DNA of 40,127 nucleotides from Zancudomyces culisetae (Eukaryota; Kickxellomycota; Harpellomycetes; Harpellales; Legeriomycetaceae): contig LSSK01000299.1 of NCBI GenBank assembly GCA_001969505.1, positions 1-40,127 of the forward strand, written 5' to 3'. Positions 10,853 through 20,241 of this stretch are shown in pieces; position 1 is the first letter of the stretch, and each line of letters begins with the position of its first letter. Made by a program: the position numbers and the translations under genes. The notes beneath the pieces are model-generated. The model did no database searches and was not told the DNA's origin. It saw only the letters and a list, made by a program, of their open reading frames with translations.

Positions 10853-12748
10853 ATGACAGCAAAAAACAAAAAAAGAACAAAGTCGAAGGTGACTGATAAA
10901 AGCTCAAAAAATTCAGAAATAAATAAGATTAAAAGCAGTTTAAACCCTGTTGTTGTTGAAAAAAGCATTGAGGAGATTGTTGAGCAAGCAAAAGATGTTG
11001 AAGATACAGAAAAAAACATAGAGGTCAAAGAACTACCCTCCGATGGTGTTAAATCAGCTGTGAGTTATGCTAAAAATGAGGAAAACCCACAACTTTCTAA
11101 AGCTAAAGAGAAAGAGATCGATACAAAAGCTAAAAGCAATGAAGTGTTAAATAAAATGGTAACCAGAAATAGGGATGAAGGTATCAATAGTTCGGACATA
11201 AAAACCCAAAAAGAAGTAAAGGTTACAAGTAAAAAACCAAGTAAAAAATCAAGTAGTAATGTTAAACTTAATGATGGCGCCAATGATGATAGCAATGAAA
11301 TGAGTGTTTTCACTGAAGAAATTGATGAAATGTCAAGAGAGAAGTTTAATGATATAGTGGACGCAGAGGAGGGCTTCAAGGGCATAAGCGGTTCTAATAC
11401 TAATATTCGCAACATCCTTGCAAAAAATGTGACACAAACATATGAAGATGCAGAAAGTGGTAGTTATGATGATAAATATTCCGATGATAACAGTATAAAT
11501 GGAAAGCTACAAAATAAATATGACCCAGACAGCGTGTTATCTCTTAATGAAAAGTCAAAAGAATTTGGTAACGACAAAATACCAAAAGAAAACATCGGGA
11601 CTAGTGAGAGCACAAATGAATCATTAAGTTCGCAGGATAGCATAAACTTAGCCGATGTATTAAAAGAGAAAAGACTCGAAAAGGCTACGACGTCTAACAA
11701 TTCTGGTGATGGAGTTGAAAACGAGAATAACAACGAGCCTCAACACAAAGAAAACATTGTCGAAGCTGAAGCAGAGGGTAAGGATAAAGTTTCAGACAAT
11801 GGTGGTGATGCTGATCAAAGTAGTGTTACCGAAAAACTTGCTAACATAAAACCCGAAGAAGTAAAAAAAGTCGAACAACTAATTTCTGGGAATGAAGAGC
11901 AAGATGGTAAGTCAGAACAACAACTAGACACAGAAAAAAACAAATCCAAAGCAGAACCGATTCAAATCAATGACAAAGGCACGGTCAAAGATACAGTCAA
12001 AGAAGAGGAGTTAAAGACAACCAAAGATACAGTAGTTGGGCAGAACAACTTAAAGATGTTAAAGTTTGACTTTGACCTCTCAAACTTTTCAAAGGAGGTA
12101 ACCGAAGGAAATAATAAAATCTTGAACAGCTATGGGGTTGTAGATATAGACGCAACACCTGCGAATGGCGTCAGTGCCGACACTTCCAAAGAAGCGGGTG
12201 TAAGCCCAGGTGTGGAATTCAGTGGATCTCAAAACCAATCATCTGGAGGTAAGCTGGGTAATTCAAATGACAAGCATAAGAATGCAAAGAGAGCATCTAT
12301 TTTCTCTAAACTCGGCGACATGTTCAGCTCCAAGTTTAAAATAAAAGGATTCAGAGGTTTTGATAATGTGTTTGGTAGGCATTCAATTCCAAAAACAAGT
12401 CAAACACCTGAACCATCTTCGTCTCGAATTGAACGGACAGTTCGAAACTCAACTCCTAATTTGCTCGCACATGCAACTGATGACAGCAAGAAAGGCAAAA
12501 GGCATCCTATTTTTTCCAAGTCACAGATGTTTTTTTCGGATATGGGTAAAGGGGACAGAAAGTCTGTGATCTCTCTCAAAAACTATAAACTGAAGGATAA
12601 AAAATCTGTTAGCCCAGATACAACTGAAAAAAAGGAGTTTAACCAGCTCGGGGGTTTATTGAGCTTTACTGGCGTTGGTACTGACTTCACTTCGGAGATC
12701 CGCCAGAATTTGCTAGAAAAAGACATTAATCTGTATGCCACAAAATAA
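10853..12748 (+). CDS. Large disordered charged protein, unrecognised
   Basis: Single-exon gene of 631 residues with an in-context ATG. About the first 450 residues are low-complexity and rich in Lys, Glu, Asp, Ser and Asn, with almost no predicted folded segment. The last ~150 are basic and Ser-rich, with short hydrophobic pieces such as RASIFSKLGDMFSSKFKIKG and a C-terminal LGGLLSFTGVG patch, which look like short linear binding or phosphorylation sites. No domain, signal peptide or membrane segment is recognised. Its unbroken length in AT-rich DNA makes a real gene very likely. It converges with the minus-strand gene ending at 13205. Confidence 0.75.
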   Translation: MTAKNKKRTKSKVTDKSSKNSEINKIKSSLNPVVVEKSIEEIVEQAKDVEDTEKNIEVKELPSDGVKSAVSYAKNEENPQLSKAKEKEIDTKAKSNEVLNKMVTRNRDEGINSSDIKTQKEVKVTSKKPSKKSSSNVKLNDGANDDSNEMSVFTEEIDEMSREKFNDIVDAEEGFKGISGSNTNIRNILAKNVTQTYEDAESGSYDDKYSDDNSINGKLQNKYDPDSVLSLNEKSKEFGNDKIPKENIGTSESTNESLSSQDSINLADVLKEKRLEKATTSNNSGDGVENENNNEPQHKENIVEAEAEGKDKVSDNGGDADQSSVTEKLANIKPEEVKKVEQLISGNEEQDGKSEQQLDTEKNKSKAEPIQINDKGTVKDTVKEEELKTTKDTVVGQNNLKMLKFDFDLSNFSKEVTEGNNKILNSYGVVDIDATPANGVSADTSKEAGVSPGVEFSGSQNQSSGGKLGNSNDKHKNAKRASIFSKLGDMFSSKFKIKGFRGFDNVFGRHSIPKTSQTPEPSSSRIERTVRNSTPNLLAHATDDSKKGKRHPIFSKSQMFFSDMGKGDRKSVISLKNYKLKDKKSVSPDTTEKKEFNQLGGLLSFTGVGTDFTSEIRQNLLEKDINLYATK

Positions 12749-13204
12749 AACCACTACTTGGATGAACCTATGGGGGCAGGAATTGACATTGCCCTGATTA
12801 CACATTTCATGTGCTCTATTTTTGAGCTCCTACCTTGCTGTTTGTTGTCCTTTAAACTTTCCAACCGCTTTTGTTATTCTTCTATAGTACATATACGCCT
12901 AATCTATAATATAACGCAATTCTTGTTTCTAATATACAATAATTATCAATTTACTAAATTTTAAACCTTTGGTGTCGAATATTAATCATTTTTGCCAGCT
13001 TTATGTTTATCAAGCATATTTAAAAGATATACAAAGGTGTAATTATATGACCAAGCTAATTTAAGAAGTCACAAATAACCCAAAATCTAGCACGTTCGCT
13101 GAATGTGTTCACTAAACGTGCTACTAAAATTCCATACACATAATTTATTATAATTAATAAAACACCAAATCCTACACAATTCTAACAGGTATCTAGGTAA
13201 GAAG
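12749..13204. other. Convergent intergenic region
   Basis: Shared 3' region of two converging genes. AT-rich apart from the strong hairpin at 13088-13123; no coding signal seen. Confidence 0.5.
13088..13123. other. 9-bp stem hairpin between convergent genes
   Basis: TAGCACGTT (13088-13096) pairs exactly with AACGTGCTA (13115-13123), and inside it TGAA (13100-13103) pairs with TTCA (13108-13111). It lies about 80 bp past the stop of the minus-strand gene and 340 bp past the plus-strand one. It may act in 3'-end formation or limit read-through; this is inference. Confidence 0.5.
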
Positions 13205-13663
13205 TTAATAGGATGTTTTCTTCCCTTGTTCCTTCAACACTGCCTTCCAATCAGAAGGGGTATTGATCCTACCATCCCAGAAATCTTTGCCTTTGCCCCT
13301 CTCAGCATTGATGGTTTTTATAATGTTGGTTATCTGTGTTTTAGCTTCTTCATCGCTCATACTCCTGTATTTCTCTTCAAGTTCTGGCTGGATTGACCAC
13401 AGCCAAGACGAAGAATCCTTAAGCGTAAATCCATCTGGAGATTGTAACAGTTTTTCCGAAATTGCTTTATGACTTGATGGGGTGGCTCGAATTTGTCCCA
13501 AAGCCTTTAGATTTTTTAAATACACTTTTTTTATATTGGTTTTAGTAACTCCTGCAAATTCTGCTGGGTAAGCTTGCAACAGTCCTTCGTGTAAGCTCGT
13601 GATCGTTTGAGGTCCCCGTTCGCTTAGGAGTTTTTTTATTAAAACGGCTCTTGGATTTCCCAT
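13205..13663 (-). CDS. Small basic protein, unrecognised (possible winged-helix fold)
   Basis: Single-exon gene of 152 residues. The first ~60 residues read like a small helical or winged-helix unit (LIKKLLSERGPQTITSLHEG, then ITKTN-like helix with KKVYLKNLKALGQIR). A conserved-looking W-rich middle (SSSWLWSIQPELEEKYRSM) and a basic tail follow. No signal peptide or membrane segment. The balanced amino-acid use and aromatic spacing suggest a folded, conserved protein. The size and charge would suit a fungal mitochondrial ribosomal or RNA-associated protein, but I do not recognise the family and assign no function. Its 5' side faces the 2OG-oxygenase gene about 490 bp away, so the two may share a promoter region. 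Confidence 0.75.
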   Translation of the reverse strand: MGNPRAVLIKKLLSERGPQTITSLHEGLLQAYPAEFAGVTKTNIKKVYLKNLKALGQIRATPSSHKAISEKLLQSPDGFTLKDSSSWLWSIQPELEEKYRSMSDEEAKTQITNIIKTINAERGKGKDFWDGRINTPSDWKAVLKEQGKKTSY

Positions 13664-14151
13664 GGTCCAATGTGTATATATATTGAATAGATCGCTAGAA
13701 TAACTGAAAAGGATGAATTACAATGTAATAAAGTCCAGTAACTCAAAAGTTAAAGATTATAGATTATTTGAATTACGAGCTCAAGTATTTTTTTTAATGA
13801 TTTATATGTAAATTGGCAAGAGTGGAATGAGATATCTTTGATCAAATCATTTGTGTGGTACACTGGATAATTTTGGAAAGACCTGCTGATAGCTAGAGCG
13901 GAAAAAAAATTTTTTTCTTTCTTTAAAATATCAACTCAAAGGTTGAGGACTGGTGCAGAGGCATTTTACTTTCTATGGGCCACCCAACAACTTATTTGCA
14001 AGCATGTTCCCAAGCTCAGATGTTTGCATTATAATATTTACTTCCCACATAAATCACAACTTGGGTCATCTATTATTGCACAAAAGAAATTAGCCTCATA
14101 TTCACCATCATTCCTGGTTGCTTCCATTTGCACATACACAACAACTGTACA
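13664..14151. other. Divergent intergenic (promoter) region
   Basis: 488 bp between divergent genes. Open frames here run without a domain or good start and look like chance. Contains a poly(A)/poly(T) tract near 13902-13925, a possible nucleosome-excluding element. Confidence 0.4.
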
Positions 14152-14913
14152 ATGTCAAAAAATCGAATAAAGTCGAGACAAGCGAATAAAGAAAAGGGGA
14201 GCACTGATTCTGACAAGAAGCCAAGTACTGAAATCAAGAAAAATGAATTTGACTTTCCAAAAATTGAAATTGTCAAAAAACCCCCACATTTATCACAAAT
14301 TCATCCCTATATTTACATTTCCGATCGCTTTCTGTCTCCAAAATCGTGTGAACATATAATTAACAAGTTTGAAACATACGTTAAAAGTAATAACATACAC
14401 TCTACAGAGCATATTAAAGGCAAAGGGTATGCTGTCAGAAACAATTTGAGAATATCATTTATTGATAAAGATTTTGCAAAGGAATTATGGGAAAACTCAG
14501 GTCTTAGAGAAATGCTGAGGGATTGGAGTGTAGGGACAAACCGATCTAAACGGCCAATTGGATTATATGAAAACATTCGATTATATCGGTACTCAGAAGG
14601 TCAAAAGTTTGGGAAGCACTATGACGACCATTTTAAAACAGCTTCTGGAAATTTAACTGAGTATACGCTATTAATATATTTAAATGCCATTGAGAAACCC
14701 AGTAAAAATGGGGCAGTGCTCCTAGAAAAAACCTGTGGCGGCGAAACTGTGTTTTATACCACTAAATCCAGGACAGAGGGCGTGATTTCGGTATCTCCCG
14801 AACAGGGGAAACTGCTGTTGCACAAGCATGGGGCCGACTGCTTAATTCACGAATCTAAGGAAGTAATTTATGGTGTTAAGTACATCTTACGATCGGATGT
14901 TGTCTTTGGATAA
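14152..14913 (+). CDS. 2-oxoglutarate/Fe(II) dioxygenase, prolyl-4-hydroxylase-like
   Basis: 253 residues, single exon, starting at the ATG at 14152; the open frame extends 8 codons upstream without another ATG. A Lys-rich disordered head (1-45) precedes the double-stranded beta-helix. Iron ligands fit the HxD...H pattern: His156 and Asp158 in KFGKHYDDH, and His233 in CLIHESKEV. Lys243 in GVKYILRSDV is the likely 2-oxoglutarate carboxylate contact. GGET at 197-200 is the usual beta-turn of the P4H-type fold. No signal peptide, so a nuclear or cytosolic target such as a protein side chain is more likely than collagen-like secreted substrate. The substrate cannot be named. The family call is secure. 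Confidence 0.88.
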   Translation: MSKNRIKSRQANKEKGSTDSDKKPSTEIKKNEFDFPKIEIVKKPPHLSQIHPYIYISDRFLSPKSCEHIINKFETYVKSNNIHSTEHIKGKGYAVRNNLRISFIDKDFAKELWENSGLREMLRDWSVGTNRSKRPIGLYENIRLYRYSEGQKFGKHYDDHFKTASGNLTEYTLLIYLNAIEKPSKNGAVLLEKTCGGETVFYTTKSRTEGVISVSPEQGKLLLHKHGADCLIHESKEVIYGVKYILRSDVVFG

Positions 14914-15263
14914 CAATATAATAAACTCCTTTTCTGGTTACCCCACCTCCGTGATTCCGTATCGATATCAACCATTAAAAAGATATCTGAGGGATTTAGA
15001 AAAGCCAAATCTCTTTACAGCCGTACCAATGCCTAAATATTCCTGCGGATATAATGATATCAACTATTATCGATTTTCATTTCGATATTGATGAACGTAT
15101 GTGGTGACTTCTGGAAGTATTTATTATTATTGTTGTCGTTGTTATTGAAAGAAGGTTTGCAGGAAATCTGAGCATCTATAACGTGAATATGAAATGCTGC
15201 TATCGTCACTTAAAATACACGAGACTAGACAAACTAATGAATTATACATCTCTGTAACTGTCT
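14914..15263. other. Convergent intergenic region
   Basis: 350 bp between the stops of the oxygenase gene and the minus-strand ankyrin gene. Only overlapping shadow frames and a TTATTATTATTGTTGTCG microsatellite-like run near 15120; no gene seen. Confidence 0.5.
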
Positions 15264-18200
15264 CTATATTTCTGTACCACCGCTCGAGCATTCTTGGTGG
15301 TGTGGTACATCTGTTGATACACCAAGCGCGTCCAGCATAGCTAAAGCATCATTTTGCTTTCCTAGTGATGCCCACAGTCGTGCAACGCCATTAAATCTAT
15401 TACAATTAATCCCATGTTCGACTAAAGTTCTGATTAAGCTAAGGTTACCCTTTAAACAGGCCCAGTAAAGTGCTCTATTACTTTTTGCGCCTACATCCAC
15501 ACCGTACCCCAGCATTATTTTGACTGCTTCTATGTTCTGGTACTTACACGCACAGATATATAGCTCTTCGGCCAGACAACTGCTCTTCATATATGTGTTT
15601 ATGGTGGTTTGATAGTAGTTCAGAGATTTTATCGATAATATGAATTCTTCGTATAAGGATACTATTTTCTCGTTTTTGTTACTTTCTATTATTTGAATTA
15701 GGCTATCCAATGACCCAATGATTTTATTATGTGATGAGATAGCTCGATGTGCTTTCGATTTATAAATAATACCCAAACCGTAAGAAACAATAAAATCGCC
15801 AATCGAGTCGAGCTTTTCGAGAATATCCATGTAGCATGGCGGTATACGTAAATATGTTAGCCTTAAGGATTCACTTATCAGCTTTTTTCCACGTTCAAGA
15901 CATTTAAAGTACATCAAATCACACCTAACAACGAGATTTTGGACTACTTGTGATATCGTGAACATTAGCATTTTAATGTTGTTAGATTTGATGTACCTCA
16001 TCATGCACTTTTTGAGTACACGGCTAGCACGCTCCGAAAACATATCAGAAACAGCAGTTCTGCTTGAAAAGCAGCGTAGATATTCTTGAACTAGTTGTGC
16101 ACTTGCATTTTTAGCGTTACCATTATGATGTTGAATAGCATCATGTATATCTTGAAGACAATTGCCACTGTTTCTGTAGAATGCGTACTTCTCCGAGTAA
16201 GTTCTACAAACATCACTTACTAGCTTGATCTCATTATTCTGTCTTGTCACTACACTCTCCGAGTATATCAGAGCATGTAAACACATACTGTATACTAAAT
16301 CAGCCACATTTAACAAACCTGGTGTTTCTGTGCTCTTGTCTACTGGTTTGACCATATCCCCTTTCTGTTCAAAATAGTATCTGTACAGGTAGGCAAACAT
16401 CCCCACGTTTTTTGCCTTTATCGCATGGAATAATAGATCAAAACTATTGACAAACAGGTTGGCGCCATGTCTAACATACATGTTAATCAATTCAATATTG
16501 TTGTAGTACACTGCATCTCTCAAAACCACTTCGTTGTCCACATGCACATTTGCACCATATTTTAGAAGCAACAGAGCCATATTTGTATTTTGATACTTTG
16601 TTGCAGTTTTAAGACACTCGTCGTTATTAGCATGAATATCCGCGCCTGATTCTAGTAAAAATTTTACTATACTAACATTTCCTAGCCTACATGAAAACCG
16701 CAGCAATTTGTTGTTAAGTACAGTTATGTCCATCCCCAGAGCCATAAGTCTTGTTAGCAACTCGATTTTCCCCATGAAACAGCATTGCATCAATGCACTT
16801 ATATTATTTGGTAAAGGTGAGTTGCGTGTGGCGAAATACTCAAACGCTTGACGGTTGCCACCTACACACGAATACGTTATGGCCAACTTTCCCGAGTATC
16901 TAATTTTGTGTTTCCGGTTAAAGACTCTCGTGATATTACCAATATTTCCGTATTTACAGATGTGAATCAACGCGTTTCGCCCAATTTTTAGCTTTTTATT
17001 GCTGTTGACTACTAGCAACTCGGCCACATCTATATTATCTTCTACTAAGCTTGTGTTTAGTATTTCAGAAGAAATTTTGTGGATACCAAGATTGTTTTTC
17101 AGTAAAAACATGACATTTTCATTCTTAAAGCTTATCGTTCGTAATAGTTCTGGATACTTGTCCAGTACACAAAAGTCAACACCAGATTTATACATTAGCT
17201 CTATAAGCTCATAATTATTACTTTGACAAGAAGCTACTATTATTTCAGGGCAGTTTTTGTTAACGTCTACGCCATTCTCTAGTAGTCTTTTTGTAATTTC
17301 TATACTACCGCTTCGGCACGCGTTTATCAGTGGCTCGTTGTTGTTGTCATCAATTTTAACTCCTTTTTGTATTAGCAGATCAACAATACTCAAGTAACTG
17401 TTTTGGCATGCAACAGTAAGTGCTTTTCCATTATTAAAATTCACGTCTGCGCCCATCTTTATATAGAAATCTGCCATCTCGAAATTACCAAATTCACAAG
17501 CCTCTAATAAATACTTTGCAAGGTCATCAACGGTTTCTGCAAGTCTCCCAATCAAAAAGACTGCAATCTCAACACACCCATATTTGCTACATAAAGATAA
17601 CATATCTTTGACCTCATCTTGCGTATAATTCGCAATACCAAATATGTGGTAAACCAGCTGAACTTCCTTTCTTCTACATGCCCAACTCAAAACAAAAATG
17701 TGGTTGGCTCTAACCTTTTCTTTGTCGTTCAGTAGTATCACTACAGTATCATTTCTATTAGATTCCGAGCTAAGTACTAATGCATCGTTATAAAAACCTT
17801 TTAAGTCTAGACCTTGAAGCAGCAAGCATTGTAAACTGTCCATTCTTTCTTTATTCACTACTGCTGAGGTAAGATCTTCAATACTGTTTATGTTTACTCT
17901 ACTGTGACATTCAACCGATACGACATTTTTTTCTACCCAATGCGGTAATATGGTATTCAAAACTTCTTTATTGAGATTGATATTATGGCACTCTAACAGA
18001 ATTTTGATAGTTGCGACATCGTTGTTGAGAACTGCCAATTTCAGCGCAACATTACCTTCGCTGTTAATATCAATGGCAGGGCGCACTACAATATCCTTGA
18101 CTTCATCATTGGATGTGTATAGTTTTCTGCATGTTTTCGTTTTCAAATTTATTAAAAAGTTAATTGATATGTGATTTATTTCTATGTACTGTTCTTGGTG

Positions 18201-18548
18201 GCCGATATTGAACGTGTTTACCATGAGATCTACAGTGTCCTTCCACCCATTTTTTATTGCGATTTTAAAGATATATTGGTGATCGGATGTTATATTCGCG
18301 CCACTTATGATCAACAGGTTTACCAATTCTTTATTATTTAATAATCTTGGGTATCGGAATGGTACGCCACAGTATGACTGAAATATATTATTTCTTCCAA
18401 ACTCATTAAAAACGAATTTTGCTTGAGCTAATATCGATTGGGATGCATAATAGCAGCATCTATTCACGAGTGCAAACTCGGTATTTTGACTCTGAATAAA
18501 CACTTGCTCGAGTATTTCGAGAGGGAGGCAATTGAACGTGGTTACCAT
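15264..18548 (-). CDS. F-box plus ankyrin-repeat protein
   Basis: Single exon of 1094 residues. The N-terminus is F-box-like (LPLEILEQVFIQ, then LVNRCCYY; residues about 7-40). Most of the rest is degenerate ankyrin repeats with the recurring pattern A(C/A)..G...I...LL..G(A/V)(D/N)(I/V)..., e.g. ALTVACQNSYLSIVDLLIQK, LINACRSGSIEITKRLLENG, LRFSCRLGNVSIVKFLLESG and near the C-terminus LYWACLKGNLSLIRTLVEHG. A non-repeat helical stretch of about 250 residues separates the last repeats from the main array. By family analogy it would be a substrate adaptor for an SCF (Skp1-Cul1) ubiquitin ligase. Such proteins are often expanded and fast evolving; repeats here are quite divergent from each other. 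Fold call secure, F-box moderate, substrate unknown. Confidence 0.85.
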   Translation of the reverse strand: MVTTFNCLPLEILEQVFIQSQNTEFALVNRCCYYASQSILAQAKFVFNEFGRNNIFQSYCGVPFRYPRLLNNKELVNLLIISGANITSDHQYIFKIAIKNGWKDTVDLMVNTFNIGHQEQYIEINHISINFLINLKTKTCRKLYTSNDEVKDIVVRPAIDINSEGNVALKLAVLNNDVATIKILLECHNINLNKEVLNTILPHWVEKNVVSVECHSRVNINSIEDLTSAVVNKERMDSLQCLLLQGLDLKGFYNDALVLSSESNRNDTVVILLNDKEKVRANHIFVLSWACRRKEVQLVYHIFGIANYTQDEVKDMLSLCSKYGCVEIAVFLIGRLAETVDDLAKYLLEACEFGNFEMADFYIKMGADVNFNNGKALTVACQNSYLSIVDLLIQKGVKIDDNNNEPLINACRSGSIEITKRLLENGVDVNKNCPEIIVASCQSNNYELIELMYKSGVDFCVLDKYPELLRTISFKNENVMFLLKNNLGIHKISSEILNTSLVEDNIDVAELLVVNSNKKLKIGRNALIHICKYGNIGNITRVFNRKHKIRYSGKLAITYSCVGGNRQAFEYFATRNSPLPNNISALMQCCFMGKIELLTRLMALGMDITVLNNKLLRFSCRLGNVSIVKFLLESGADIHANNDECLKTATKYQNTNMALLLLKYGANVHVDNEVVLRDAVYYNNIELINMYVRHGANLFVNSFDLLFHAIKAKNVGMFAYLYRYYFEQKGDMVKPVDKSTETPGLLNVADLVYSMCLHALIYSESVVTRQNNEIKLVSDVCRTYSEKYAFYRNSGNCLQDIHDAIQHHNGNAKNASAQLVQEYLRCFSSRTAVSDMFSERASRVLKKCMMRYIKSNNIKMLMFTISQVVQNLVVRCDLMYFKCLERGKKLISESLRLTYLRIPPCYMDILEKLDSIGDFIVSYGLGIIYKSKAHRAISSHNKIIGSLDSLIQIIESNKNEKIVSLYEEFILSIKSLNYYQTTINTYMKSSCLAEELYICACKYQNIEAVKIMLGYGVDVGAKSNRALYWACLKGNLSLIRTLVEHGINCNRFNGVARLWASLGKQNDALAMLDALGVSTDVPHHQECSSGGTEI

Positions 18549-19558
18549 TTTTAAGTATTATTTTCTAACACCCTGTCTCAGAACTCTGACTAGAACAGGA
18601 TATACACTATCAACTATTAGGTTTGAAGTGTTTTATTCTTCAATTTGGACCCAATAATCTGACTTATTTGTAAAGAATATGTATTCTTATTTAGATATTG
18701 ATCGAGGTCGTCCTCAGTTGTATTTTTTCCTTATTACATCTATCTTTTATGTTCCACAAGGCCTCTCACGTTGGGCTACAGCATAAGTATAGTTGGAAAC
18801 AATATACCCACATAAGTGTTAATATTTATTGAAGTAAAAGAGTAACCAACGGGAAAAAAAGAATAGCTGTGTTGTTTTTCGTTATTTTTTAAGGTTCTAT
18901 CTAGTTTATACTAATGTTTCATCAATGGTTTGGAATATGAAAAAAAGGGTTAAACGATAAATAAACGGTGAGTTTGCACATTTAATGTGAGATGTAGTTG
19001 AAGTATTTACAAAAAAAAAAAGATAAATGAAAATGATAACTAAAACAAACATCTGCAGTGATACTCTGGATGTAAATGCATAAAGTAAAACACCAATAAT
19101 GCTAAAGGTAGAGAAGCAGTGTTATGTTTTTGGTTTATTGCATATGCATCGTACGCTTATCCACGGCGGAAGGTTGGTAAATGATAAACAGATATTTTCA
19201 GTTTTAAAACTTGTTGAAATAATGCCACTGCGCTTTTTCCCGCTCGGACAAGTAAAATGGGCTGCAATGTATTGGCGTAGAACAGGGGCGCATATCCAAA
19301 CACTCTAGGCTCGCTTGTAGGAAAAAAAAAGCACAAAACAAAACTTTGGAAATCACACCTTTGAGTTCAAACAAAGCGAGCATGTGGCGAATTCAAATTG
19401 TACGATGTGCGCATTTGTATTAGATTTTAGATGAAACTTCGGAGGATGAAACCATCCAGTACCTTCTTGCTGCTTGCTTTTTTTTTTCCAAAGGGCAGGT
19501 TGCAAGGGGTATTTATTGATATAGAAGCCAAATTAAAATCATTGTCTTTTATCACACC

Positions 19559-19612
19559 ACATTCCCCATTCCCCACATTCCACGTTCCACTCTCCACCCC
19601 GTCCCCCTATCT
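19559..19612. repeat. Imperfect C-rich heptamer array
   Basis: A run of degenerate units of the type ATTCCCC / ATTCCAC / GTTCCAC / TCTCCAC followed by CCCCGTCCCCC. The opposite strand carries several GGGG/GGG runs, so G-quadruplex or i-motif formation is conceivable. It stands out from the AT-rich surroundings. Confidence 0.45.
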
Positions 19613-20112
19613 CACCCATAAATAAAAACATAATATCAGTAACTAATGGCGCTTAAAATCTTCAAAGTGGGTATCACAACTGAAACCAAAAAAAATAAAT
19701 GGATATCCACTAGAATAAAAAGAAAAAGTTCAGTCCAGGAAAAATAATGTTCGACGAACCTGGTTATCACTCTCTTTAACGGTTTACTTACGCAACTGAC
19801 CCATCTTAGAAGACTGGTGTGGTATTTGACGGGAAATGGCATTATTTCAAGTTACAACAGTTTCAAAACCGACTTTATTTGCACACATGCTTATTAAAGC
19901 AACCATTATTTTTCCGATTGAGGTACAATTATAAAACTTTGTTTTAACGAGAACCAAAGGTTTATACTGTGAGGTAGGTAGTACAAGTAATTCGGCCTTG
20001 AGTTTAGAAAATAATTTCTTTTACATCCTGCGCACATATATGCTATACAGTAGTTGCTGCAATTGAATAACGATTGATTACTATCGTTTCAGGTATGATA
20101 TCATTTTTTTTT

Positions 20113-20241
20113 ATGCGGTGTCTATTAACCAGGTTCTCATTAGACATTGACGAATATGTCTGCATGCTAGAGTGGATAGAGATTGGCGATGAATGGAGGA
20201 GGAAAGAAATTCTACCTTGGATATGGTGGGTACTTGTCTAG
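20113..20241 (+). CDS. Possible 42-residue small ORF
   Basis: ATG to TAG, with an acidic, Trp-rich product containing LEWIEIGDEWRRKEILPWIW. The composition is unlike the translated noise around it, and it could be a uORF, a missed exon or a small peptide gene. No homology recognised. Confidence 0.2.
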   Translation: MRCLLTRFSLDIDEYVCMLEWIEIGDEWRRKEILPWIWWVLV

